Source of the DNA: Arthrobacter celericrescens
GTDB lineage: Bacteria; Actinomycetota; Actinomycetes; Actinomycetales; Micrococcaceae
DNA length: 45,801 nt
Direction: 5' to 3'
Assembly: GCF_003614925.1 (NCBI RefSeq)
Contig: NZ_QYLP01000089.1
Coordinates: 1 to 45,801, forward strand
Below are positions 32,797 through 44,303 of this stretch, piece after piece. Numbering within the stretch: position 1 is the stretch's first letter; each line of letters starts with the position of its first letter. The notes under the pieces were generated by a model. That model had not been told where the DNA came from. It saw nothing but the letters and a program-made list of their open reading frames with translations, and made no database searches. The translations under genes and the position numbers were made by a program.

Positions 32797-33600
32797 ATGG
32801 ACATCAGGGGAACGGTGGCACTGGTCACCGGCGGGGCGTCAGGTTTGGGGGCCGCAACGGCCAGGAGACTGTTCGACGCCGGAGCTTCCGTGGTGCTGCT
32901 CGACCTTCCGTCCCCGGCGGGCGAGGCTTTTACCGCGGAACTGAACGCATCCGGCTCCGCTTCCGCGTCCAATCCAAAGGCTGTCTTCGTCCCCGCGGAC
33001 GTTACCGACGAGGAGCAGGTGCAGGCCGCCGTCGACGCTGCCGCGACTCTCGGCCCGCTGCGCATCGTGGTGAACTGCGCCGGCGTCGCCACCCCCGGCA
33101 AGGTGCTGGGTCGCGACGGCGTGCTGCCGCTGGAAAGCTTCACCCGGGTCGTCCAGATCAACCTCGTGGGCACCTTCAACGTCATCCGGCTGGCTGCGGC
33201 AGCGATGGCCGCCACCGAGCCCGTGACCACCGAACTCGGCGGGTCCGAGCGCGGCGTCATCATCAACACCGCCTCCGTGGCCGCGTTCGACGGCCAGATC
33301 GGCCAGCCCGCCTACGCGGCGTCCAAGGGTGCGGTGGCCGCCATGACGCTTCCGGTGGCGCGGGAACTGGCGCGCTCCCTGATCCGGGTCATGGCCATCG
33401 CCCCGGGCATTTTCGAAACACCCATGCTCGCCGGGCTGCCGCAGGACGCCCAGGACTCCCTGGGCCAGCAGGTCCCGCACCCCGCACGGCTTGGCCGCCC
33501 CGCCGAATACGCCAGCCTGGTGGCGCACATCGTGGAGAACGCCATGCTCAACGGCGAAACCATCCGCCTTGACGGCGCCATCCGGATGGCGCCGAAATGA
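32797..33600 (+). CDS. Short-chain dehydrogenase (3-hydroxyacyl-CoA type)
   Basis: 267-aa NAD(P)-dependent short-chain dehydrogenase resembling type-2 3-hydroxyacyl-CoA dehydrogenases (HSD17B10-like). It has the nucleotide loop TGGASGLG (11-18), NCAG (93-96) and the catalytic S160, Y173 and K177 (YAASK), then [22 protein letters not shown] ends four bases before ATG 32797, an ideal ribosome site. The stop overlaps the acyl-CoA dehydrogenase start (ATGA), so the pair is co-translated and probably acts in beta-oxidation or branched-chain/short-chain acyl-CoA breakdown. An inverted repeat at 32755-32770 may control it. Confidence 0.92.
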   Translation: MDIRGTVALVTGGASGLGAATARRLFDAGASVVLLDLPSPAGEAFTAELNASGSASASNPKAVFVPADVTDEEQVQAAVDAAATLGPLRIVVNCAGVATPGKVLGRDGVLPLESFTRVVQINLVGTFNVIRLAAAAMAATEPVTTELGGSERGVIINTASVAAFDGQIGQPAYAASKGAVAAMTLPVARELARSLIRVMAIAPGIFETPMLAGLPQDAQDSLGQQVPHPARLGRPAEYASLVAHIVENAMLNGETIRLDGAIRMAPK

Positions 33601-34838
33601 GCCCGGACACCGTGCCGGGAAGCACCCCGGACGCAGCCGAGCTGCCCACGGCCGATTTCTTCGACTTCGGGTCGCTGCTCAGCGTCCAGGAACAGCGCAA
33701 ACTCCAGGAGGTGCGCGAGTTCCTGGCCGGTGAGGTGGCCCCCTACGCCAAGGACTGGTGGGACAAGGCCGAGTTCCCCGCGCAGCTGCTGCCCAAGCTC
33801 GGCGGGCTCCGGCTCAGCACCCCCACCCACCGCGGCTACAGTAACCTCTTCGCCGGCCTGGTGATCGCCGAAATGACCCGCGTGGACACGTCGATCGCCA
33901 CCTTCTTCATGGTCCACCACGACCTCTTCGTGGAATCGCTTTTCGAGTTCGGTTCCAAAGAGCAGCAGGACCGCTACCTCGACGACGCCTCCAACCTCCG
34001 CACCACCGGCGCCTTCGCGCTGACCGAACCGGAGCACGGATCGGATGTGGCCGGCGGTCTGCAAACCACCGCGCGGCGGGTTGGCGACCAGTGGGTGCTG
34101 AACGGCGCCAAGCGCTGGATCGGGAACGGGACGTTCTGCGACCACATGCTGGTCTGGGCTCTGGACGAGTCCGAACTCGAAGCCGGCCGCAAGGTGATCA
34201 GGGCCTTCATCGTGGACGGAAACCTGCCGGGGGTGGCGCGGAGCCGGATCGAGAACAAGATCGCCCTGCGCACGGTGCAGAACGCCAACATCACGTTCAC
34301 GGACGTGCGGATCGCCGAGTCGGACCGCTTCGCCGGGATCAACAGCTTCACGGACACCAACTACCTGCTGCGTGGTTCGCGCCTCATGGTGGCCTGGCAG
34401 GCGGTGGGCCAGCAGTTGGCGGCGTTCGACGTCGCGCGGCAGTACGCGCTGGAACGCCTGCAGTTCGGCAGGCCGCTGGCGAAGTTCCAGCTGATCCAGC
34501 AGCAACTGGTGGACATGCTCGGCAACGCGGTCGCAAGCATGGGCATGATGGCCCGGATCGCCCAGCTCCAGGAGGACGCCTACGTTGACGCGAAGGGGGA
34601 ACGGCACGGCGGAGCGAGCATGGCGCAGGTGGCGCTGGCCAAGTCTTACTGCAGTGCCCGGATGCGCGAAACGGTGGCGATGGGCCGGTCCATCCTGGGC
34701 GGCAACGGGATCGTCACCGACTACCGCATGGCGAAGATCTTCGCCGACGCCGAGGCTATTTACACGTACGAGGGATCCTTCGAGATCAACTCGCTGATCG
34801 TGGGCCGCAACGTGACGGGGGTGTCGGCGATCGTGTAG
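33597..34838 (+). CDS. Acyl-CoA dehydrogenase (glutaryl-CoA dehydrogenase-like)
   Basis: 413-aa flavoprotein oxidising an acyl-CoA to the 2,3-enoyl-CoA and passing electrons to ETF. Its blocks are [53 protein letters not shown], and the C-terminal [31 protein letters not shown] (in part), with the catalytic glutamate E392 in YEGSFEINS. The layout is nearest to the glutaryl-CoA dehydrogenase subgroup, but the substrate-carboxylate-binding residues cannot be confirmed. It overlaps the SDR gene by four bases. Dehydrogenation followed by hydroxyacyl oxidation fits a short acyl-CoA pathway; no hydratase or thiolase is nearby. Confidence 0.92.
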   Translation: MSPDTVPGSTPDAAELPTADFFDFGSLLSVQEQRKLQEVREFLAGEVAPYAKDWWDKAEFPAQLLPKLGGLRLSTPTHRGYSNLFAGLVIAEMTRVDTSIATFFMVHHDLFVESLFEFGSKEQQDRYLDDASNLRTTGAFALTEPEHGSDVAGGLQTTARRVGDQWVLNGAKRWIGNGTFCDHMLVWALDESELEAGRKVIRAFIVDGNLPGVARSRIENKIALRTVQNANITFTDVRIAESDRFAGINSFTDTNYLLRGSRLMVAWQAVGQQLAAFDVARQYALERLQFGRPLAKFQLIQQQLVDMLGNAVASMGMMARIAQLQEDAYVDAKGERHGGASMAQVALAKSYCSARMRETVAMGRSILGGNGIVTDYRMAKIFADAEAIYTYEGSFEINSLIVGRNVTGVSAIV

Positions 34839-34851
34839 CGCCGGGTCCGAT

Positions 34852-34868
34852 GCCTGAGAAGCTCAGGC
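34852..34868. terminator. Hairpin between convergent genes
   Basis: GCCTGAG (34852-34858) and CTCAGGC (34862-34868) pair perfectly around AAG in the 41-base gap between the acyl-CoA dehydrogenase and LysE-type stops. It is symmetrical enough to serve both strands. No T-run. Confidence 0.5.
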
Positions 34869-34879
34869 GCCGAGGAACC

Positions 34880-35536
34880 TCAGGAGTGCCGCGGGGCGAA
34901 CGTCTCCACGACGGCCACCACGCCGAAGGTTCCCAGCACGGTGCCGGTGACGCGGTCGATCCAGCGGCGGAACGATGCGCCCTGCAGCCACTTCCGGAAG
35001 AACTGGGCCGCCGAGATGATGGCCACGAACCACATGACGGCCTCGATGTTGCTCACCACGGAGAGCAGCAGACCCATCCAGACGGCGGGCACCTCGGGCA
35101 CCAGGAACTGCGGGATGACCGCGATGCAGAACATGCCGTACTTCGGGTTGAGCAGGTTGGACACGAAGCCCTTCAGCCAGGTGCGGCGCAGCGGCTCCAG
35201 GCTCAGGTGAGGGAGGGCGCCCGGCGGGAGGTCGGCGTCGGACTTCTTCAGGGAGGCGCGCCAGAGCCCGATGCCCAGCCACAGCATGTACGCGGCGCCG
35301 CCCAGGCGCAGCACGTCGTAGGCAACGGTGGAGACGGTGAGCAGGGCCGAAACCCCGGTGGCTGCGGCGGCGCCCCATACGAAGGCGCCGGCGATCATCC
35401 CGAAGGCCGCCATGTAAGCATGGCGGCGGCCCTGGGCGATCGAATACCGCAGCACCAGCGCGGTGTCCGTGCCCGGAATGATGGTGATGAGGGCGGCGAG
35501 CGCCGCGTAGCCGAGAAGGGATTCCTGTAGCGTCAC
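34880..35536 (-). CDS. LysE/RhtB-family amino-acid exporter
   Basis: 218-aa membrane protein of the LysE family with six hydrophobic segments. PGTDTALVLRYSIAQGRRHAYMAAFGM corresponds to the conserved PGP-G region (given in parts: PGTDTALVLRY, SIAQGRRHAY). LRLGGAAYMLWLGIGLW and FVSNLLNPKYGMFCIAVIPQF follow. Such proteins export amino acids or related solutes by proton antiport. GTG 35536 directly follows TGGAGG with no spacing, which makes normal initiation awkward, but TATCCT ends exactly six bases upstream, pointing to a leaderless start. It is convergent with the acyl-CoA dehydrogenase gene. Confidence 0.9.
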   Translation of the reverse strand: MTLQESLLGYAALAALITIIPGTDTALVLRYSIAQGRRHAYMAAFGMIAGAFVWGAAAATGVSALLTVSTVAYDVLRLGGAAYMLWLGIGLWRASLKKSDADLPPGALPHLSLEPLRRTWLKGFVSNLLNPKYGMFCIAVIPQFLVPEVPAVWMGLLLSVVSNIEAVMWFVAIISAAQFFRKWLQGASFRRWIDRVTGTVLGTFGVVAVVETFAPRHS

Positions 35537-35542
35537 CCTCCA

Positions 35543-35548
35543 AGGATA
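35543..35548 (-). promoter_or_regulatory. -10 box, leaderless start of LysE-type gene
   Basis: TATCCT ends six bases before GTG 35536. The TGGAGG between them touches the start codon, so it cannot be a normally spaced ribosome site. Confidence 0.5.
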
Positions 35549-35554
35549 GGGGCC

Positions 35555-36391
35555 TCAGATCACCCGCCCGGACGGCAGCTTTTCGCCCGCTTCCACGGCC
35601 ACGTCGATCGAGTTCCCGGACACCGGCATGGGGCAGGTGCCGTACGGCGTGAAGGCGCTCGGGTAGTTGATGGCACGGTTGAAGTCGACCACCACGGAAC
35701 CGTCCGGGCGGGGGCGCGGCACGAAGACCTTGCGCCATTCGTCCGTGGTGTTGCCGTTCGTCTCGTCGTGGAAGGTCACGTTGAGGGCGCCCAGCTTCTC
35801 CTCCTCGGCGTGCAGGCGGACCTCGTGCGGCAGGCCCGGCATCCGGAACACGATCTCGCCCACCGAGCGGTGCACGCCGTCCACCAGGGGATTCGCGGTG
35901 CCGATCGGCACGTCCACCGGTTCCGGGTAGGCCTCGTAACGGCCGGTGACCACCCAGTCCGGGTTGTAGTCGTAGGTGGGGACGCCGTCGAACTCCGTCA
36001 GCACGGGCGAGGAGTCATCCCGGGTGCGGATGGCGTACTTGTCCGCGCGCATCGCCAGCTCCACCATCACGTCGGTGCCGTCCGGGCCGCCGTACTGCAC
36101 CCACATCAGGGACTCCTCGTCCTGCAGGACGGCCGTGATGGTGCCGTCCACCGGCTCGCCGGTCTCCACGAGCGTGAGCCCGTCGGCCGCATGTGCGGTG
36201 AGGGTCGCCGTCGTACCGTCGGTTGACCACAGCCCCGGAACGAGCTCGACGGCGGACGGCTGGGACTCCAGCCACTGGAACGACGTGAGGGTCAGCCAGC
36301 CGTGCGGACGTGCGAGGGCCGTGTTGCGGCTGCTGCGGAAGCGCTGCCAACGTTCGATCTGGGCATCAATGGCGGGCGCTGCTGCGGTCAT
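35555..36391 (-). CDS. DUF1684 protein
   Basis: 278-aa protein of the DUF1684 family. Family blocks are ERWQRFRSSRNTALARPHGWLTLTSFQWL near the N-terminus (in part), YDYNPDWVVTGRYEAYPEPV, LHAEEEKLGALNVTFHDETNG and the C-terminal RAINYPSAFTPYGTCPMPV. It is mostly beta strand, with no signal or membrane segment. GGAGG lies four bases before ATG 36391, a clear start; the open frame upstream is not part of the gene. It is 18 bases upstream of the LysE-type gene on the same strand, though that gene seems to have its own promoter. The function is unknown. Confidence 0.88.
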   Translation of the reverse strand: MTAAAPAIDAQIERWQRFRSSRNTALARPHGWLTLTSFQWLESQPSAVELVPGLWSTDGTTATLTAHAADGLTLVETGEPVDGTITAVLQDEESLMWVQYGGPDGTDVMVELAMRADKYAIRTRDDSSPVLTEFDGVPTYDYNPDWVVTGRYEAYPEPVDVPIGTANPLVDGVHRSVGEIVFRMPGLPHEVRLHAEEEKLGALNVTFHDETNGNTTDEWRKVFVPRPRPDGSVVVDFNRAINYPSAFTPYGTCPMPVSGNSIDVAVEAGEKLPSGRVI

Positions 36392-36499
36392 TGTTCCTCC
36401 GGTTCTGCGGTGCTGTCTGCTGCCTACAACCCTGCACCGGCCGGCGGCATTCCCGGGGGCCGGGGAACAGAGCCGTGGTGCTGCGGTCCGGCCCCGGCG

Positions 36500-36505
36500 T
36501 ACGCT
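36500..36505 (+). promoter_or_regulatory. -10 box, leaderless start of 100-aa gene
   Basis: TACGCT ends six bases before ATG 36512. No ribosome site lies between. Confidence 0.45.
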
Positions 36506-36511
36506 CGCTTC

Positions 36512-36814
36512 ATGGGGATTGATGCGGTGGTGACCGTGCTGGTCTGCGTGGGCGTGGTGTTGGCGGCGATCTGGGCCGGAACCCGGATGGTGTCGCGCGG
36601 CGGCATGGCGAAGGGCGCCACCGGCACGTTCGGGAGTGTGCTGGGCATGATCGATCCGGCCACCGGCGCGCCGACGAAGGTCGAGGCCGCGGCCGCACGG
36701 GAGGAAATGAAACAGCAACGGCACGAGGTCTACTCGGAAGGTCCGGGCGGGCACGGCGTGGACCTCATCGGTGGAAAGGTGAGGCTGCCGAAACCCGATA
36801 GCAAGCTGCCTTAG
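36512..36814 (+). CDS. Small single-pass membrane protein
   Basis: 100-aa hypothetical protein. One N-terminal hydrophobic helix (about residues 4-24, AVVTVLVCVGVVLAAIWAG) is followed by a glycine-rich stretch (RGGMAKGATGTFGSVLGMIDP) and a charged cytoplasmic tail with KVEAAAAREEMKQQRHEV. The helix with its following basic residues suggests an N-out, C-in anchor. The start ATG 36512 has no Shine-Dalgarno but has TACGCT six bases upstream. A terminator-like hairpin follows the stop. No family is recognised. It sits just ahead of ppc but is separated from it by that hairpin. Confidence 0.7.
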   Translation: MGIDAVVTVLVCVGVVLAAIWAGTRMVSRGGMAKGATGTFGSVLGMIDPATGAPTKVEAAAAREEMKQQRHEVYSEGPGGHGVDLIGGKVRLPKPDSKLP

Positions 36815-36833
36815 TAAGAAACAATGCGGCGGG

Positions 36834-36848
36834 CCGCAGGCCCTGCGG
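36834..36848 (+). terminator. Hairpin plus T-rich tail before ppc
   Basis: CCGCAGG (36834-36840) and CCTGCGG (36842-36848) can pair (in practice with a loop of about 5 bases), followed by GTAGGATTTTCT. It lies 20 bases after the 100-aa gene and 85 before ppc, a probable intrinsic terminator. Confidence 0.55.
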
Positions 36849-36933
36849 GTAGGATTTTCTGGAACCAGTAATCCGGCTCACAGTATCCAGCGCAGTGTAC
36901 GGGCCACCACCATGTCCAGAGGTTGTTTTTCTT

Positions 36934-39732
<2,799 letters not shown>

Positions 39733-39739
39733 GTGCCGC

Positions 39740-39745
39740 TAGGGT
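39740..39745 (+). promoter_or_regulatory. -10 box, leaderless start of 101-aa gene
   Basis: TAGGGT ends six bases before GTG 39752. It begins eight bases after the ppc stop. Confidence 0.45.
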
Positions 39746-39751
39746 TGATGG

Positions 39752-40057
39752 GTGCCGTCTTTCCAAGCCAAGTTGAAGATCACCGGGTTGCGGCCCGGCA
39801 ATGAGCCTGAGTCCGTCATGGCCTCGGCCGTCGAGGCTTTGGAGACGCGGCACCATGTGGAATCAGACCAGCTGGGCATTGTGGGCGGGGTTCCGCAGAT
39901 CGTCCTGCGCTTCCTCGTGGAGGCGCGCGACTACCAGGGCGAGAACAGCGAAGCCCGCCTCTCGGCTGAGATGATGCGCGACGCCGTCGAACGCGTTGCG
40001 ATGACCGCTTCCCTGTCCGTGCTGCGCCGCAGCCGCGGCAAGTGGATGCCCGTCTGA
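39752..40057 (+). CDS. Conserved hypothetical protein, 101 aa
   Basis: 101-aa cytoplasmic protein of unknown function. It has a beta-rich N-terminal half (FQAKLKITGLRPG, QIVLRFLVEA) and a helical middle and C-terminus (RLSAEMMRDAVERVAMTASLSVLRRSRG). The strand-helix pattern suggests a small ferredoxin-like alpha/beta fold, which is only a guess. The start is GTG 39752, placed by TAGGGT six bases upstream; no ribosome site is visible. It lies 19 bases after ppc and 15 before the PLP-enzyme gene on the same strand, so read-through from ppc is possible. Confidence 0.7.
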   Translation: MPSFQAKLKITGLRPGNEPESVMASAVEALETRHHVESDQLGIVGGVPQIVLRFLVEARDYQGENSEARLSAEMMRDAVERVAMTASLSVLRRSRGKWMPV

Positions 40058-40072
40058 GAAAGAGCGAACGCC

Positions 40073-41188
40073 ATGACCTTCCTTGACCCTGCCCTCGTGC
40101 TGGACACCCTGCCCCAGATGCTCCTCGACGTGGGCGCGATCGAGCGCAACATCGCCATCAAGGAGGCCTGGACCCGCGACCACGGGATGGTCCTGGCCCC
40201 GCACATCAAGACCACCATGACCGAGGAGATCGTGCGCCGGCAGCTGCCCGGTTGCTGGGGCGTCACCGTGGCCACCACTGCCCAGGCCGCGCAGGCCGTG
40301 GAATGGGGCGCCACCCGGATCCTGATCGCCAACGAGGTGCTGTTCCGCAGCCACCTCGAACAGCTGCGCTCCATGCTCACGGAGTCGCCGGAACTGGAGA
40401 TTTACGCGCTGGTGGACTCGGCCGCGGGAGTTGCCGCGGCGGCGGACGCCTTCGAGGGGGCGGGCCGGACGCTCCGGGTGCTCATCGACGTCGGGATCAC
40501 CGGCGGGCGCACCGGTATCCGCACGGCGGACGAGGCCGGGCCGCTGGCGGCGCTGGTGTCCGCAGCCGACGGGCTGCTGCTGGCCGGTGTCAGCGCGTAC
40601 GAGGGCGTGGCTCCGAACGTGCGCACGGAGGAGAACCTGGCCGTGGTCGACTCGCACTGCCGCCTGGCGCGGGATGTCTTCGAGTCGCTTGAGTATGAAG
40701 TGGAGCAGCCGGTGTTCACGGTGGGCGGCTCCGCGTTCCAGGACCGCGCCGCGATGTTCCTGCCGGCCGGCGCCGTGAACGTGCTGCGTTCTGGCTGCTA
40801 CGTGGTGCACGACCACGGCACCTACGCCGGCGTCTCCCCGGTGCCCGGCCTGGAGGCCGCCGCGGTGGTTCGCGCGCTGGTGGTGTCCGCGCCCGAGCCG
40901 GGCCGCGTGATCCTGAATGCCGGCAAGCGCGAACTTGCGTACGACGCCGGGCTGCCGGTGATCGTGGCACACCACCGCGGCGGGGCGCTGCTTTCCGGCG
41001 GGGCGGCTTCGGCAGCCACCCTCACCAAGCTGTTCGACCACCACGCGATCGTCGACGACGCCGAGGGCTTCGAGGTCGGGGACACGGTGGACCTCGGCAT
41101 CTCCCACCCCTGCTCGGTGTTCGACCGCTGGCGCGAGGTGATCGCGGTGGGCGCGGACGGCGTCGAGGTCTGGAAGCCGGCCTTCTAG
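40073..41188 (+). CDS. D-serine-dehydratase-like / alanine-racemase-fold PLP enzyme
   Basis: 371-aa PLP enzyme of the fold-type III family that includes eukaryotic-type D-serine dehydratase and D-threonine aldolase. The N-terminal barrel carries the PLP lysine K46 in LAPHIKTTM, with IDVGITGGRTGI and SAYEGV further on. The C-terminal domain has the zinc pair H345-P-C347 in ISHPCSVFDRW, the diagnostic feature of DSD/DTA enzymes, so it probably cleaves or dehydrates a D-beta-hydroxyamino acid using PLP and a divalent metal. There is a weak AAAGAG ribosome site before ATG 40073. It follows the 101-aa gene closely. The substrate is not defined. Confidence 0.88.
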   Translation: MTFLDPALVLDTLPQMLLDVGAIERNIAIKEAWTRDHGMVLAPHIKTTMTEEIVRRQLPGCWGVTVATTAQAAQAVEWGATRILIANEVLFRSHLEQLRSMLTESPELEIYALVDSAAGVAAAADAFEGAGRTLRVLIDVGITGGRTGIRTADEAGPLAALVSAADGLLLAGVSAYEGVAPNVRTEENLAVVDSHCRLARDVFESLEYEVEQPVFTVGGSAFQDRAAMFLPAGAVNVLRSGCYVVHDHGTYAGVSPVPGLEAAAVVRALVVSAPEPGRVILNAGKRELAYDAGLPVIVAHHRGGALLSGGAASAATLTKLFDHHAIVDDAEGFEVGDTVDLGISHPCSVFDRWREVIAVGADGVEVWKPAF

Positions 41189-41197
41189 GGTTCCCTT

Positions 41198-41824
41198 CTA
41201 GGGGTCCGGGGGAGTGTCCAGCGGTTCGTCCACGGGCGAGCGGTTGCCGCGCCTGCGCGTGACGATCACGCCGACCAGGAGGCCGATCACGAGGCCCGCG
41301 CCGACGCCGATCAGTGAACTCGCCCAGAACGGCAGCTTGGTGGTGGAACCAGCGAAGTAGCCCAGCCCCGTCTGCCAGACCGCCCATAGCACGCCGCCGA
41401 GCGCGGCACACAGGCTGAACCCGCGGGCGGAGACGTCGGCAATCCCGGCAGCGGCCGACGTCGCGAGCCGTCCTCCGGGGATGAAACGGGCGCCGATGAT
41501 CGCACCGTAGGTGGAGGAGCGGCCGGCCTTGGCGATGGCTTCGTGGATGCCCCGGTGCACCCGGCGGCCCCACTTCCAGCGGTCCAGCACGTGGCTGAGG
41601 CGGCGCTTGAAGAGCTGGAACACCACGATGTCGCCCAGCCAGGAGGCACTCGCGGCCACGAGGCCGACCAGCCAGGGGTTGACCGTTCCCTGGGCGGCCA
41701 GCGCGCCCCCGGTGATGACCGCCATCTCCGACGGCACGGGCGGGAACACGGCGTCGCCCAGGACCATGGGGATGATCCAGAGATAGATCGCGGCGCCCCA
41801 GCCCTCGGCCGTGCTCAAGTCCAT
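41198..41824 (-). CDS. DedA-family membrane protein
   Basis: 208-aa integral membrane protein of the DedA/SNARE-associated family, whose members act in lipid-carrier (undecaprenyl phosphate/phospholipid) translocation. It has the conserved FPPVPSE near residue 30 and GARFIPGGR (about 112-120), both membrane re-entrant loop motifs, with about five hydrophobic segments (12-28, 35-65, 105-125, 130-155, 165-190). The C-terminal tail is polar. ATG 41824 is supported by TAATTT six bases upstream; an in-frame GTG at 41830 is less likely. It is convergent with the PLP-enzyme gene, nine bases between stops. Confidence 0.9.
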   Translation of the reverse strand: MDLSTAEGWGAAIYLWIIPMVLGDAVFPPVPSEMAVITGGALAAQGTVNPWLVGLVAASASWLGDIVVFQLFKRRLSHVLDRWKWGRRVHRGIHEAIAKAGRSSTYGAIIGARFIPGGRLATSAAAGIADVSARGFSLCAALGGVLWAVWQTGLGYFAGSTTKLPFWASSLIGVGAGLVIGLLVGVIVTRRRGNRSPVDEPLDTPPDP

Positions 41825-41830
41825 GCGCAC

Positions 41831-41836
41831 AAATTA
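41831..41836 (-). promoter_or_regulatory. -10 box, leaderless start of DedA gene
   Basis: TAATTT ends six bases before ATG 41824. No ribosome site. This decides the start against GTG 41830. Confidence 0.5.
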
Positions 41837-41950
41837 CCGCACTTCCGGGGCGCTGGCCCCGCGCGAACTGGCAGCTGTTGACCTTAAATCCGCGCGCAAA
41901 GGTCATCTGCTGCCGGTTCGCTTCGTGGCTTGCGGTGCAAGACTGGGACC

Positions 41951-42492
<542 letters not shown>

Positions 42493-42502
<10 letters not shown>

Positions 42503-43101
42503 ATCCGGTCGTGCGGGACGCCTACGGAGAGCGGGCTCCCGAGTATGTGGACCTGTTCGGCTCCGTCGAGGCTGCACATGCCGAGGACCGTCGGCTCATC
42601 GGTGAGTGGGCCCGGACTATCGACGGGCCCGTTCTCGATGCCGGCTGCGGCCCAGGGCACTGGAGCGGTTACATGGCGGATAACGGGGCGGAGGTTGAGG
42701 GGATTGACCTGGTTCGCGCGTTCATCACCCATGCACGGGCGCGGTTTCCCGAGGTGCCGTTCCGTGTAGGATCGCTGCGGAATCTTGGCGTTTCCGAGGG
42801 CCGCTTGGCGGGCATCCTCGCGTGGTACTCCCTGATCCATTTGGAGCCGGAGGACTTGACGGTGGTCCTGCGGGAGTTCGCCCGCGCACTCGCGCCCGGC
42901 GGCGGACTACTCGTGGGCTTCTTCGTATCGCCGGAGCTTCGCCGGTTTCCCCATGCCGTGACAGATGCCTACTCCTGGCCTGTCGGCGAGCTCGTAGAGC
43001 TGCTTGGCGCGGCAGGATTCTCCCTGGTTGAGAGCCACACCCGGACTGACTCGGGACACCGGCCGCACGGTGCGATCGTCGCGCGGCGGAACCGTGGCTG
43101 A
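42493..43101 (+). CDS. Class I SAM-dependent methyltransferase
   Basis: 202-aa methyltransferase of the methyltransf_11/25 type. Motif I is PVLDAGCGPGHWSGYMA (about 46-62), the acidic end of strand 2 is EGIDL, and LAWYSLIHLEPEDL (about 110-123) and LAPGGGLLVGFF follow. The N-terminal helix VRDAYGERAPEYVDLFG is typical of small-molecule methylases. The substrate is unknown. GTG 42493 overlaps the macro-domain gene by ten bases, so its translation is probably coupled. It is convergent with the membrane-protein gene that follows, 12 bases between stops. Confidence 0.88.
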
Positions 43102-43113
43102 CTGTCGCGGACC

Positions 43114-43791
43114 TCACCCCGCCTGCGGCGCTGTGGTGCCCGCCGTCGTCGTCATCTCGTGGGCATGTCCCAGAACCCGGCCCGCACGGAAGTACCAGTA
43201 GGGCCACAGCACCCAGCCGGTGGCGCCAAGCGCGATTCCGATGCCTGCGACTGTCCAACGAAGCGCGTCCGGGCCGGGCAGGACGTATCCCAGCCCGGAC
43301 AGGGGCAGGCCGACCAGCAGTGCGGCGCCGATGAACTTGCCCAGGCGGCCGAGACTCCGCGGGAAGTCTTGGCGCTTCAGGAACTGTCGGTGGGCCAGGA
43401 GGAACCACAGGGCCTGGACAGCCATCGCCGAGACCGAGGCGATGGTGGAGGGCGCGAATTCGAGCACCCGGAAGACCAGCAGGAAGGAACTGGCCGAGCC
43501 CGCCACGCTGGCGGCTACCACCACCCATTTCAAGGCTTCGTTGCCGCTTCCGGCCGGGAGCCTGCGATGGACCTGAAGGATCACTGGGATGGCGAGGAGA
43601 TTGAAGATGCCGCCGAGGGCATCGTTGGTGGTGCCGAAGACGTACGGGCCGCCCTTGGGGACCTCAATCGCGTACATTGCGGCGAGGGTGGCGACGCCGG
43701 CCACCCCGGTCGCGGCGGCGGTGTAAGCGAAGGCCGAGGCCATGTGGTCGCCGGGAAGTTCGGGTAGCTGCTCACGGCTGTGGTGCTTCAT
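43114..43791 (-). CDS. Multi-pass membrane protein, unknown function
   Basis: 225-aa protein with about six hydrophobic segments (17-41, 56-73, 88-108, 112-132, 150-172, 178-200) and a short polar C-terminus with several Thr and His. Blocks such as FGTTNDALGGIFNLLAIPVILQVHRRL (in parts) resemble actinobacterial DUF4386-like integral membrane proteins, but I cannot assign a family firmly. AAGGAGGATCC places an ideal ribosome site before ATG 43791. It lies 105 bases downstream of the broken acetyltransferase reading frame on the same strand. Confidence 0.75.
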   Translation of the reverse strand: MKHHSREQLPELPGDHMASAFAYTAAATGVAGVATLAAMYAIEVPKGGPYVFGTTNDALGGIFNLLAIPVILQVHRRLPAGSGNEALKWVVVAASVAGSASSFLLVFRVLEFAPSTIASVSAMAVQALWFLLAHRQFLKRQDFPRSLGRLGKFIGAALLVGLPLSGLGYVLPGPDALRWTVAGIGIALGATGWVLWPYWYFRAGRVLGHAHEMTTTAGTTAPQAG

Positions 43792-43896
43792 GGATCCTCC
43801 TTGGAATCCAGGGCGGCGCTGGCCGCAAAGCGATGAAATGGCCCCAGCAGTCCAATGGTATTCCCGCGGGCTGCCCCGGGGCAGGGGCGCCGGGGC

Positions 43897-44287
43897 TTAG
43901 TCCGCAAGGACCTGGAACATCAGATGGTCCTGCCAGCGGCCTGCGATGTTGAGGTATTTCGGCAACGGCCATGGTGGCCAGGCCGCGTCCGTTGTGCTCC
44001 TGACTCACCCAGTACCCGATCCCACCCGACTTCAAAGCACCTCTGACGATGCCGCCGATGTTGATCCGCCCTGCCAGTCCGCCGTCGGGGGTGGTGATTG
44101 CCAGCGGAACCATGGTGCCGGCATCAAAGGCCTGCAGGGCTTCACTGACGAGGCGGTGTTGGGTCTCCGCAGTGAAGAATTCGTCGTCGCGCAGCGGATC
44201 CCACGGAGCGAGGAAGTCGCGATTTTCGGTAAGAACCTTGGCGAAGACCGGGGCGTCTTCCAAGGTGACAAGTCGAGTGGTGGCCAT
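43897..44287 (-). pseudogene. GNAT acetyltransferase (RimJ/RimL-like), internal deletion and frameshift
   Basis: The reading frame begins well: AGGAGGA six bases before ATG 44287, then a GNAT N-terminus (RLVTLEDAPVFAKVLTENRDFLAPWDP) and the acetyl-CoA region GYWVSQEHNGRGLATMAVAE up to about residue 110. After that the frame reads nonsense through GC-rich sequence and into the next gene. One frame over, starting near 43957, is KYLNIAGRWQDHLMFQVL followed by TAA at 43897-43899, the authentic C-terminus of this family. About 50 residues that should lie between are missing. The junction falls at GCCGAAATA (about 43955-43963), which fits a deletion between short repeats. It was probably an N-acetyltransferase of protein or antibiotic substrates and is now probably inactive. 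Confidence 0.85.
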
Positions 44288-44303
44288 TGGAATCCTCCTC
44301 CGC

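Noticed and set aside
41182..41203. Direct repeat CTTCTAGGG around the convergent stops of the PLP-enzyme and DedA genes
   Set aside because: Nine bases twice with a 13-base period, each supplying a stop codon. This is probably coincidence, and no pairing or mobile-element signature accompanies it.
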